DNA from: Dicaeum eximium | Lineage: Eukaryota > Chordata > Aves > Passeriformes > Dicaeidae | Reading direction: 5' to 3' | NCBI GenBank assembly: GCA_013396995.1 | Contig: VWZP01005847.1 | Span: 563,497-627,496, forward strand | Length of the DNA: 64,000 nt | Shown: positions 12,295 to 25,013 of the stretch, in pieces | How the letters are laid out: each line of letters opens with the position of its first letter | Numbering within the stretch: position 1 is the stretch's first letter | The notes under the pieces: model-generated | Database searches by the model: none | What the model saw: the letters and a program-made list of their open reading frames with translations, nothing else | What the model was told of the DNA's origin: nothing | Program-made: the position numbers and the translations under genes

Positions 12295-15059
12295 GTCTGT
12301 CCTACTGGTAAAATCCATTTCAGTATCCATTTAAAACTGTTTTTGAAATGAATGGAACAGATAGTTCATGTCTGTGCTGAAAAGACATCAAGTGCAGTCA
12401 GTATTCTACTCAAGTAGAGCACATGCCAGAAAGAGAAGCTGTGCCATTTGCTTTGCAGTTATATTTTTACATTACCTGGGATCCCAGGATTTATACACCT
12501 CTATAACAATGTCTTTATAAGGAGTCAACTGTTGATTATCACCAGTATGCAAATGCAATGACTAATTTCTGTTTTATTTTTGATTCATTTTAGAGCATAA
12601 AATCCCTTCTGTTTGCCTAATTTTAGTAGTAATTCCCATGAAAAAAAATTCTTTTTTTTTTCATCCAGAATTACTTTGATAATCATCTTGTTACTAAGGA
12701 GAAGATGGGAGAAAAAATGGTATCTGTGGCAATCTTGATCCAAACTGTGTAAGTCAGAACATCAGCCAGAAAAATGATTGAGAGTCAGGCAGATTTTGCA
12801 GTGCAGGTGCAATTTGTGTTCTGTGCAAAACACTGCAGTTACCAGAGGAATACGTTCTCTGACAGCTGCAATGTGTTGTGCCATCCCCATGAAGAAATGA
12901 GTGCAGAACACAAAAGCAGAAAAGGTGGCAAACGCATGGGCAGCTGTGGTAAGATCCACATCCAAATGGAAAACATGCTGTTACTCTGTTAAAACATTGT
13001 GGTTTTTTCACATTTATTGAGCAGACAAAGGTCCAACATGAGCCTGCAGCCGTAAAGTTTTATTTCAGGACAGTAGGGAAGTACCTTCAAATGATAGAGT
13101 ATACCCACAGGCTGAATTCTTTCTGATGCATCGCTTTGACTCTGATAAGGTTTTTTGAGGTTTTTATTTTTTTTTCATTTTTTTGGCTTGAGCTCGAGAC
13201 TGTTATCCTGGCCTCAGCTTAATTTGAAGGTAATGGAAAGGTTTAATGACTGAAGGATTGAAATCCAAAAAGATTATTTGAGGATTGAAAGCCTTTGCAG
13301 CTGAAATTGCTTCAGTTGGTTCCTGAATATTCAGGTTTCTGGATATACACAATGAGCCACAGAGTTACAAGGAAGTCTCCGAGTCCTGCTACAAGTACTC
13401 TATGATACCAAATAATTAACAAACAAAAACTGCCATTTATGTCCTTTCTTTTCTCTTGTGAGAAAGTGAGAAAAACCTGATTTCAGTCGAGCACTGTTCT
13501 GTTCCCTCTGGGAGTCAGAAGCATACTGTTTGTTCCAGTACTGTTAGATGGATAACACATAGACAGTACCAAATTTTCTATGATTTTTTTCTTCTGTAGA
13601 TCTCAAAAGATAATCCTGTGTGCTCTCTCAGTCAGCCTTCAGATTTATTGTCATGCCTGGATGAACATGGGCTGAGTTCACACTAGAACCTAAAATCATC
13701 CACATTCAAGTTCTGTAGTTCCAGGTAGTTTGGGAGGAGAGCATGAGATAGGGGTATTGCCAGAATAATTAGGCCTCTGATTGAAGTCACCCTTCTTACC
13801 TTGTGAGAAAAGTATTTTACGTCACTGAAAGGTGTTGTTCTAGCTGCCTACCTGGTCACCAGGGAAAAGTAGTTGCCATGTCTTAGACAAGCTTGAATGG
13901 ATGGAAGAGTTGAATGAGACCCAGAGTGCTTAATAAGGGAGGCCAGTTTTTAATGATGGAGGCAGGTTGGCAAATACAGGTAAAATAGTTTGTCCATGGA
14001 TGGCTTCAAAACAGTTTAAAAAACAGAACTGAAACTGGTCTCCTGAGTGACAGTGCTATGCCTTATCAATATGTATTTCTGAGTATTGCATTTTAAAGGT
14101 TAGAGATTGCTAATAGACCTAGGAGACTTATAACTGATAAATTGTTTTTTGTCTAGAAATAGGTAACCAGGATATAACACCTCTCAGAACAGTAGACAGA
14201 AGTTAAATTGAATATCAGTTGAAGGCTGTTAACTAAACTTTAAAATACTGGGTGAGACACTGAAGCTTTCCCAAAAAATGTTAAATAAGCTTCCTCAAAT
14301 TAGGATTGTTATAAACAGGATTATTACCAGTAAGTTCATCAATATTTTATAAATATCCATTTTGTGATGCACCTTTGTGTGTAGTTAACAGGTAAGTAAT
14401 TAAATAAATATTTTCTGTGTAATTATACTATTTTTTGTACATTCATTGGTATTTCATTGCAGATATCGCAGATATTATGATGCAGCCTGTCCTGTTGGAT
14501 CCTTAAATCTATCATAACATAAATCACAAGAGCATAGCAGTTTGGCAGCTACTGTATAATTAGTAACTCTTAATTTGTGGCACATAAGTACAAACTATGA
14601 ATATTTGAATTTGATAATTTCTGTTATTTTTTCTTCTCCTGAAAAAAAAAGGGATGAATTTTTACAATTTTATTACTGGGTGAAGACCAAACTGTCCTAA
14701 TCAGATAAAAGTTAATAGATTTTTTTAATATTGTGAATGTGCCAATTAGGTAGCTCTGTATTTGGAAAATACCTTGATTTTGGCCATGCCCTAGTCCCAT
14801 TTTTATAAGTGGTGTTGACTTTAAAGGATGAAGATTGGAAAGATGATAGTGTAAGTTTTGCTACTTATTTAAATAAATAAAATATATTTATTTCCCACTA
14901 TTTTTAATTTTGAGGTGTTCTATTTATCTGTTTTATGTATGTTTCCATGCACATATATACGTATTGTTTAAGGAAGAATGTAGCTATAGACTACTGATAA
15001 ATGTGAAGACATCTTGTCAAGATAATTTAGGCCATCTCCTTTTGATGGGAAGCAGATTT

Positions 15060-16060
15060 CATAATCTTTCCAGGCAACTTATTGTGTTGCTTCATTGTTT
15101 GTCCTCTTTGGAAGGTTTTCCTAAAGTATAACCTGAATCTTTCTTCTTTATGGAATTTAGGATCATAATTTCTCACCTTGTTCACTACTGGCATACACAA
15201 AACCTTAAAAAGAAGCTTGTTTGCATCTTTCATTATGCCTTCCATATGGTTCTAAATGTTTCAGTCTATTGCTAGAAGACTTATATTTTATACCTTAAAT
15301 TGTTCTTACTCTCCTTCTATAGACTTCTGGCTGATCTTCCACCCAGTTGAAATGCAGTACTGTCAGAATACCCCAGCAGAGCCATTATTTTATCTGGTTT
15401 TAAGCTCTGTTACAATTTCTACATCCCAGTGAGATGTTTTCTATTTTCAGAATAGCATGTTGTGGGTGATTCATGTTTTTCTAATTTATTACAGCCCTTG
15501 TGTCCTACAGAAAGAGCTGCCATCACTGTTTCCCATCCTTTATTTGTTCATTTATATATTTCTTTTTAAATGTAAACCCTTACATTTGTCTCTGTTGAAT
15601 AGCATACTTACTTTTGTTTTTCCAGACTATTTCTTCAATTTGCAAAATCTTCAGGAGTTTTAATTTTCTCCTCCTGATTACTTGTGCCACCTTTTAATTT
15701 ACTTTTATCTGAAATTATGAGTATAATTTATTTTCTATCAACCTGATCAAGAGTGAAAATATAAATAAAACGAGACCAAGGTTAGACTCTGGAGGTTTGT
15801 TTGGTGGTCTTCTTTTTTGACAGTGCTTCTTTAATAGCTGCTGATAAGGACACCTAACAAATGGTTTTGCATCCATCACAGTGCAGTGTCACCTAGCCCT
15901 ATTCCTGTGTGTTGTCATGGTGAGACAATGTTAAAAGCCTTTAAAAGCCTTTTAAAATATGTAGTATTTCCTTTCTCTTTACAAAACTTGCCTCCATTCC
16001 ACATTTGCACAGCACTGATACAGGAAGGTTTGTGCCATAGGTCCTCAAGTGCCTGCACCC
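15060..16060 (-). mobile_element. Ancient CR1/L3-type LINE remnant, antisense
   Basis: On the + strand this reads as the complement of a decayed CR1-type LINE. The reverse-transcriptase landmarks appear in order: the segment from about 15490 through 15680 (including the TGTAAACCCTTACATTTGTC block and the CAAAATCTTCAGGAGTTTTA block), the 'GATCAAGAGTGAAAATATAAATAAAACGAG' type block at about 15747, and the 'ACAATGTTAAAAGCCTT' block near 15926. The region from 15060 to 15300 resembles the 3' untranslated part. Many stops and indels break the frame, so it is a fossil with no coding capacity. Confidence 0.65.
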
Positions 16061-18990
16061 TTCAGTTTGTATCAGTAACATGATACTTACACAAGATGCT
16101 TGTGAAGATCATTTTTCCAACATGGGCCACATCAGCGTGTATCTATAGCTAATACCTCTGTCCCTTAATGTACAGATTTCTAGACTGCATGTAGAATGAA
16201 ATAAACACCAATTAGTATTGCCAGCTTTGCAAGTGTGATCTCTAAGGGTGAAGTTACTAAAATCCAGGGAAGTTCTGTCTGGCAGTATCTCTGGAAGAGT
16301 TACAAGCACAGGTCACAGAGGTCTACCTCATAACTGTTCTTGAAACTGCAGAAATAATGAAATATGAACCAATTATCTAAGCTCCCAGTACCTCAGATCC
16401 TTTTGTTTGTGAAGTTCTGAAATGGGAGGAAGGAATAGTAAGGAAAGAGTAAGATACCCTCTAGGTGAGCTGACTTCAGCTGTTTCGGGTTCTGCCTGAT
16501 GGAAGGCTACAGGAAGTTCCTGCTTTCCCATAGTAAATTGCTCAGGGACTCAGTAAAAACCCAAGTACTCTTTCCAACAGTTAGACACAGAACTTGACTT
16601 CTTAAGTAGGTGTTGTTCTTACACAGTGTTAGCCTTAATATAAAATTGAATCTTTTATTCTTCAGGATGCCTGAAAGATTTTTTGAGTGCTACCTGTGGG
16701 GCTGAGTGGAAGAGAAAGGATATGAATGAAAGGCTTGGCTGGTTATGTGGATGTGGGTTGCAAAATTCCTTGCTATTGTCTATACCTGTATGGTACTGTG
16801 AAGCTCTTTCTTCTCTTTCTCAGACTTCTTAGATGGTTTTGATCTGAGCTTCTATAAAAAGGTTGATGTTTTCTTCATATTAGAACAGCCTTCAGCATTT
16901 TTTCCCACTGAGAGCATCAAGTACATTCACAGCTAGCCTGCTTCTTCTTTCCAATTTTATTCTCTTCTCTGTATTTTTCCTAGCTATGTTTAATTGCATA
17001 GGGTGTAGCTAAGAGTGTGACAGTATTATGAAGTGTGTAAAAAAAGTTAAGCTAAATATTGAGAAAAATTACTTTTTTTCTTTGTGAACAGACACTACTA
17101 ATTTTAAAAATTATTTGTCATATGATTGTATTTGTTTAAGTATTTGCATCTGATATACCTCAAAAGCATAAATATATTTGTTGAATTAAATAAGAGCATA
17201 CAAGTCTTGGGAATTGGAGGGCTATGACAAGTACTTCTACCTTACATCTCACTGTTTATCTGAGTGTGCATCTGCCTTTAGTCAATATTTAACAGAGCAG
17301 TAACTGCTATCAGAGCCACACTAAGGATGCTAGCAGAGCTGTCTGTGTGGGTGCTGTTGAAAAGGCTGCCTCCTAGATGCAAATGTGCCAGAATCTCCCC
17401 TGTTGTTGGATCCTGCACAGATTTCCTCCTTACCTGCACTTTCCACACAGTACAGTCTTTTGCATTCAGGTTTTTGTTACATCAGCTGGTAATCATTCCA
17501 TATGCCTCATAGGTGCAATCACCTTCAATCATCTACAGATGCAGACTTGCAGCACATCACTGATTTTACTCTTCACATAATTCTGGAGAAGGTTTTTTCA
17601 TGATTTACAGTGCTACATATTGCTTTAAGTGTCTCAAAAAGGAAAAGGAAGTCTCGAATAAAGATACCTAAAGGTTTAAAAATATTCTACTAAGTAAGCA
17701 AGAGAAGTTTTAGATCATGAGAGATCATTCTGAAAGGAGAAGGAGATCTAAATCTATCCTTATCATCAACCAATCTGCCAATTGCTAGGGCCAGCACCCT
17801 ATTAAATGAGACTAATTACTTCTTGTACATGCCAGGAGTGTTTGACAAAGACTACCATATTAATGGTCATTTTACATACAGGACATAATAACACATATTC
17901 TATTGCAACAAAAACAGATTTTGATGGTAAGGAGTGCTTCAAAGCCCATATACAAAGACTACATCTGTATAAAACCTTACTCGACTTACAGTAGAAGTAA
18001 GTCTGCTCACTGTTCATTGGCACTGTGAGCCAGCAAAATCATGTGATTTATAGCCTGTAAAACAGCAACAGAGCTTTGGGTCTCAGATATTTCCCGCGTT
18101 TATTAAAAGGGCTTCTTCCTTTTAATGTGGGACCCAGAAATTATATGTGAGAGCCTTTTTAAAATTGATAACTATATGAAAAAAGTTTATATGTCACTGT
18201 GAAAAAAAGTCTGCCATGGCTAGATTAAAAGTGAACCTGATTTAATGTTTGTGAAAGGAAACTTCACAGTGGGGCCAAATTTCCTCAATTAGCTTATAGC
18301 TATTGTTTTAATAAAATATTCATACAATGATCAAAATAACCCCTTTGTTTATGCATAAATTAAAATTTTATCTACCAAACACGAGAGTTACTTTGGTTCT
18401 CTTACAAGTTCTCTTATGATGGGGAAAATACTTATGCATGTGCAACCCTTTGGAATTGCAGAGGCATTGCTCTTAGACTGGAAGTTTGGGTGGCATTAGG
18501 TCCATTGTTCAGAAGGAACGAATTAAGTTAGTATGCTGTGAATCTGGATCTGCCACAATATATTAAGTACATTTTCCATGAGATATTTTGTTTCCAGAGA
18601 TTGGGTACCTATCTCTTGGATTAGAATTCAGAATGGTCACAGAGTTTGTTGAGAGGTGTGATGTCATAAATACTTAACAAAAATCTGCAAAAGGAGGAAG
18701 GATGCTCACACCAGTCTAAAATAAAAGCTGAAAAGTGAGTCTAAATCAGATGCCAACTTAGGTACTCCTAAAAACTGCAAGCATTCAGAGATACAAGTCC
18801 ATTTGTTTATGTGGACATCTATATCACTAACTTGATTGAAATTCTTAAAGCTAAAGTAGAAGTGACCCATGTTTTTATACAGTAGTGCAGTGGTCAAAGC
18901 AAGAGACCTCCATTCTGGAAGGATGCCCTACTAACCCCTCTGCATGGGTTGAGTAGAGCATGGTTCCTTCCTTTTCCCTCTGAGTCTGCA

Positions 18991-19010
18991 GCAGCAGGAA
19001 TTCCTGCTGC
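18991..19010. repeat. Perfect 20-bp palindrome
   Basis: GCAGCAGGAATTCCTGCTGC is identical to its reverse complement, with no spacer and an EcoRI-type core. The flanking bases do not extend the symmetry. It lies in intron sequence without other recognised features. It could be a chance event or a symmetric protein-binding site; there is no evidence of function. Confidence 0.9.
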
Positions 19011-22000
19011 AGGCACCTTAGGAAAGCAAGCAACTGGAGGCTGGTTCTAAAGGGATTTCTATATAGACTTGCTCCTCGTCATTCTTCTGTGAAATTATTT
19101 CCAATTTTTCCCACAGACCACCTCACTCCAAGATGGATAAAACCACCTTTAACACGTAGGAGGCTGAATGTTAACTAAGGCATACCAAGGTGAAAGAGAA
19201 CACTTGAAAATCTGATTTGACATTCCAGCTGCCACTGGATGAGAAAAGTGCCCTTCACTGGTGGCAGAAGCTGACCTTTTAGTTACTCTGTCACTACCCA
19301 CCCACCTGACCCAGGCAGCTTGGCTCTTGGTGGCAGTACTAGCAGCCGCTTGGTCTTTCCAGATCCCTGGCATTGGCAAGAGGGGCAGGTGGATTATGAT
19401 TGATTAGTTGTTCTAAGCAACTGACTACTTTACCAGCTCTGAGACTTCAATGTGCATGAGAAGCAGTTAATTATGGGTTGGTGAACAGAATAAAATCTAC
19501 ATTAGCAGGTTATTTGCTCAAAGTAAGAGAGACAGCTGATAGTGAAAAGGATTGTGAAGGTTCTTATCAGACTCCCAACATGCATCCTTCCTCCTTCCAC
19601 TGCCCTTTCACACAATCATGTCTCCTGAATGAAGCTAGTGTCACTTTGCACAAAGATGGCCAGAAATGCAGATCAGCATCACCACCACAGCCCAGATCCC
19701 TGGGCTGTGAGGCATTTGATACCTGGGATAATAAAAAGCAATGAGGGGATATAATTATTTAGCCAGAGCCTCCATATAATTGTACTCATTTATGGCTGAA
19801 AGGTTGAGCTCTTACAAAATAAGCATTGGTTCAGTAATGATTTCATCAAAACTATCAGTCAGATTCTTTTAATCTGTGGATGGATATGTATGCATGATAC
19901 ATGTATTGAGTCTTTATGCTCTGTTTACCCTAGCAAGTATATCATAGTATTAAATACTTTGATAAATGGGTCTAATTTATTCCACTAATGCAGCTCTTTG
20001 ATTTAGGCACTTTCATGCACGGAGTCTAGTAAGAAGCCCTTCATCCATGACTTCGACCTGTGGAGTTATCATGTGGTAACATGACAAGTGATAGTGATGT
20101 TAATGTTTGAAGGTCTCAGAATGTAATTAGGGAAGCCATTCAGGCTGTCTAGTAATAAAACACATATTTTCTTAATGTGAGACAAAATTACTTAAAACAT
20201 GCCCCATTAGTCCACTGATTGAGAAACCACTAGAAATCATTATTTCAAAAATGGTGATAGATTTTTTTTTCCACTGGAATTCTTTCCTAGGCCTTGCAGA
20301 CAGAGAGCAATAGCGCTCTGACACCAGCTGAGGCACTGGTGTGGATAAGTCTCCACTTAAAGAATTTCACTTATTTGTTTTACTGCCAATTAGCGTAGTA
20401 TAATCACTGTTTGGGTATTAAGAACTAAGGAAAGCAAACAGGAAAATGCCTTTCCTCCTTTGCCTGTTTCATCTTCAGTCATCTCTTCCTAGTCCCCACT
20501 CCTCTGCTCTTGCAGCATCTGAGGTGGGGAGTGATGCAGGAATCAGGAGTAGGTCCATAATACTTAAATTTTTTTGCAACCCCTTCTCTCTTTCTCTTCA
20601 GCTGTTGTTCCTTCCTTATTAAAAATTTCTTCTGCTCCAGAATGGACTTAGGCTGCAGTTCCTTACCAGCTGTCCCTGCTCTGGAGTTTCCCCTACTACC
20701 AAAGCCTACCGGTTATTCCCACTGAAAACAACTAAATAAACTTAGACATGACAACCACCTTCACACAGGCACCTTCAGAAAGTTATACAGGGTTTTGGTG
20801 AGCACAGAGGAGCAAAGAAAACAGTCTGTATGCCCTGTGCAGTTGAGAACAGTTTGCAGTCGTCATTGTGTTGTTAATCTTGGGAAATAATTCTAGTTAC
20901 AAGGGATGCGAATGCTGTGAGGAGTGAAACATGGCTGTGTAAATGAGGTAAATTAGTTCACTTTGTTTCTTGGAGATAATGAACAAATTGAAAGTAAGTC
21001 AACTAACAAATCCCTGTTTGGGTTTAAAGTACTATACTGTTTTCACTGATTTCTACTTCCTAAAGACATGGTTACAAGGCCATGTTTAGTTTCTTATCAG
21101 AAAAATTGTAGTAACAGAGGGCTATGTGAGTTGGTTTTTTTCTTTGGGAATTTGTTTGATTTGGCAGAAAAGGTACCAGTGAAATTCAGTGGACTGAAGT
21201 TGAATGTAGACAGATATATTTAGGAAAGGATGAACATTCAAGAAAGCTCCTGCTTGACCAACTGGATCTCCTTGTATGACAAGATGACAGTGGAAAAGGA
21301 CTAGGGGGTGTTGACTTTATTCCTGGTTTGATATTTTCCTGTTTCCCAAACATTTAATAACTCTAAACCTGTTCATCCTCCCTGTAGTGAAAAAATGCAG
21401 ATCTCCAATATATCCAGGTTTTACAGAATACAAAAAAGCTGTATTTTTGGACATAATTTTTTTTAATCTTGATGCTCACCTTTGACTCTACTCACTGTTT
21501 ATCTGTTCTTTCCTCTGAGGTTCCAGATGCTAGTTTATGTAGAAGCTTAGCTTCAGAAAGCAATAATGACCATCTTTCTATAAGGATTTTACCCACAAAC
21601 CTCCTTTTCTATTAGGCTCTTCTGTACAATGTGTAATTTTTGCCATAGGTGAGTCAGAAAGTATTGGAAGCTCTGTCTTACATTATGCTTGTGTTTTTGT
21701 TAACATTAAATCTCATACAGGTTACAGAACAATATGTTTTAGATCAAATTTCCCTCTCACTCAAATTTTCTTGATACATCAAGTAGAAACATTCAAGGTA
21801 CACTTGTCACGAACCAAAGCAATAAAAGTGTATTATCCCTGATGATATTTTTCTTAGAAATTCAAGATTTTTATTCTGTTTGCCAAGCCATGACATTTTT
21901 GATGCTTTGTTAGTATGCTGTCTTTCATGATTTTATGTCACCTAGGTGACTGAGTTACCACTTTTTCCTTTCCTGTAGAAGGCTTCTGAGTGCTTTAAAC

Positions 22001-24977
22001 CTCCATGTGCATTTAATACCATTAACTTACTAACTGAATAATTAGAACAGTTTCAGGCATTCTGGTCCATCCTTTCCCCAGTGCTGACATGCCCAATACT
22101 TTAGTTGATTACTTAACCTTGAAATAAAAAATAAAATTTATATAATCTTGAACTGACAGAACAAAGAGATTTTGCAATGCAGTGTGTAGAAAATTCATTT
22201 TTGCTACTACAGAATACTCAGACTTGTCTAAGAAGCAAAATAATATTATTTCATTCTCAAATTGGCGCACCAAGAAAGGACTATTGCTTGTGAGCAGAAA
22301 CAGAAATGAAGACTAGGCAAACAATTTATCAAAGTGTGCTTAGAGGACACAAATATTCCCAGCTTTGGCAGTGTCCATGGCATGTGCCTATCTTGTATTG
22401 CTTGGTAAAGCAGAGCCTGGTAAACCAACACCTTGCAGACAGCAAGACAGCAATATTTTTTTCCCTTGGCCTATCCCTACATTCTGCAAAGCAGGCATTA
22501 TGTTTTGATCCTATTTCTGCACCTTTTGAATGAGAAATATTAGCAGGAGCTTTAAAATTAGCCGCATAATTTTCCAATTGGGTCATCAGTTCTGCAGTTT
22601 CCACAACTCTGCTGTTGTGGGGTAGGATGATGGTGGTCCACTGCTTCTATGGCAAGGATGTCCCACCTTATGCTTGTCCCTTGACCCCCTTGAATGAATG
22701 CTTATGGTTCATTTCTTTGTGAACTTTAGCTCAGCTCCAAATGGAGCTGTGTTTTATTCAGATACAGTAACATTTGTGCTGCTATATTGGCAAGGCCCAA
22801 AGACACTCATAATCGATTGCTGACTCCACAAAAGTTTTTCTTTGTTTGCTGACAGCCCTGTTCCTCATTATACTTGTATTATCCATTTAGATTTAAGTTT
22901 ATTTGAGGTTTCATAAACCTTATAATCACACTAACAAGTCAGGGCATTTCCCAGGATGACTGGCTAGCAGCAGACTGGTTTTAGAAATGCTGATATCCTC
23001 AGTATGGAGGTTTCTGCTGAGGAGACACTGAGAGATTGGCCCTTATTTATTGACTTCCTTTGGTCATAAATATATATATATTGTTTATCCTTTGTAAATC
23101 ACTTACTCCTGTAGTCTGACAGGACAGGGATCACAACCCTCTATTAACTATATATGTAAGTGACTATCCCTATAGTTGCTTTAAAAATGCAGGTTTTCTT
23201 ACTCAATGAGTATGGAAAAGGTTTATAAAAAGCAGGTCAATGCATGTGACTCACTATTTCTTCCTGCTAAAGATTAGATATGGTAGTTACCAAACAATGT
23301 GGTACTGATAGAAATTTTAAGGTGAGTGGCAATTAGCTCTGCTTAGCAAAAATTCTATGGCACATGGCAAAATTATTATTGCTGTAGAACTGAACAGGCC
23401 TTTCAACCCTGAATGTTCAGTGGAAAACCAATGGGCTTTAACTAAAGGTTGTATCTCAGCTGGTAGCTTGCATGTTTGAGGTTCTTGATTCTGTACTGTG
23501 TCTGTTGCCATCTGCTGTTGTGATGCTATTCCAGTATTCCTCCTTGATTTTTGAGGGAGAAAGAACCATGATATGTGGATGAGAAGGCAGCTGCTGCCCC
23601 ACTTCTCTGCAGCCAAGGCACCATTGTCCTGCCACTCCACAGCACACACTGACTGCTTAAACTGCTTGTGCCTTGTGGGTCCACAGACATGACTGGGATG
23701 TAAATATTGGCTGTCACTCACAGTCACAGTGAGCACTTCGTAATTCTGTGTTGGGGATACTTAAAACCACAGAGGATACTAAGAAAATAGTTCTGATTTT
23801 GGACAGCGGAAGAAGTGTCCTGAATTAAAAAACAAGCAACACAAACAAATAACTCCCACCAAAACAACAAAAAAACTCACTTCCTTAGTATTTGATGTTT
23901 CTATAGGCTTCAATTTTCTCAGTTAAACCATTCTAGTTTCCTAGTTAATTAAGACTTTTTAAGCAGTGGATTAGGAAAAATTGCATAAATAATGTCTATA
24001 GAGTTAGCTCTTACACTAACAAATGGTTTATGGGAAGTTGTAGAGTTTTGGAAACTTACAGGAATTTGAGCAGCCCTCCAGAATTTGAACTTATTGCTGT
24101 GTTAATCCCAAAGTAATCGAGTCTTGCATTAAACCAGGCAGTCAGGTGAAACTAATGTGAATAGATTGGTATAGTTGTACTGACAGTCAAAGAAAACTTT
24201 ACTGCTGCTGAAAATCTTCAGTGGAACATCCTTTCCCCTGCCATTTTTGGGTGTTCTGTTTTAGTGTTGGTAGCTAAATAGGTGGATCTATAATGAAATA
24301 CAACACATTTTTAAAATACTTTACTTTTTCTTTTGTTCTCTATTTTGTTTGTAATTGTGGACCTTTCCTGGTGGGCACTTTTTGGTACTATATCTATTTT
24401 GATATATCACCTGTTTTCTGATGGTATGCTGCACAGAATTTAATTACCTATCTGATGTCTGTGGTGTGCACTTCCTTTTATCTCTTTCATTCCCATCTGC
24501 TCCTGAGAATGCAGAAAGAGTTTTTTGCACACTGATCCAATATATTTTGGTTAGATTTCATTTTCTAAGTCAATTTTTTTGAAGTTGTCCTTCTAATATG
24601 CCATCTAATAAATAGTTGTGTTACAGTGATGACAAAGATGACAATGTTAAAAAAAAAATCATATTTACTGATGTTAGGTAAAAGGCCCATAACTGTCACT
24701 GATCATAAACTGAAAAGGTGAAAGAGCAAAATGTGGTGGAAAGGCAGACTTATTAGAAGGGTATAAGAAAATGAAAGTGGAGGCAGGTCAAATGCAAGTT
24801 TTGCATCTTGTTAGGTTTTTTTGAACTGGAAGCTGTATCACCTCAGATGAATTGATGCCTTTTTGACATAAAACTTCATGTACAATTTCTTAATTTATCT
24901 GAAATAGCACAGTCTTAAATTCTATACAAGTAAGTTTTTCTCCTGAGATTGGTAGGAAATCAAAATGTAATTTAAAA

Positions 24978-25013
24978 GAAAAAAAAAAAAGAAAAACAAA
25001 ACAAAACAACAAA
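24978..25013 (+). repeat. A-rich simple sequence
   Basis: An AAAAGAAAAAAAAAAAAG-type run passes into AAAACAAAAC repeats. It could be a decayed poly(A) tail of a retrocopy inserted in + orientation, but the sequence upstream shows no recognisable gene or SINE, so it is called only as simple sequence. The 25020-25330 stretch to its right is more GC-rich than its surroundings and unrecognised. Confidence 0.7.

Noticed and set aside
12754..13011. Cysteine-rich small ORFs on both strands near the turret exon
   Set aside because: Three overlapping frames are open on both strands, with no signal peptide or known family; likely chance.
23317..23736. 139-codon ORF on the - strand
   Set aside because: It is one of the longest ORFs in the large intron, but two other frames are open in the same place, the protein has no domain I recognise, and there is no promoter or splice context. 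It is likely chance.
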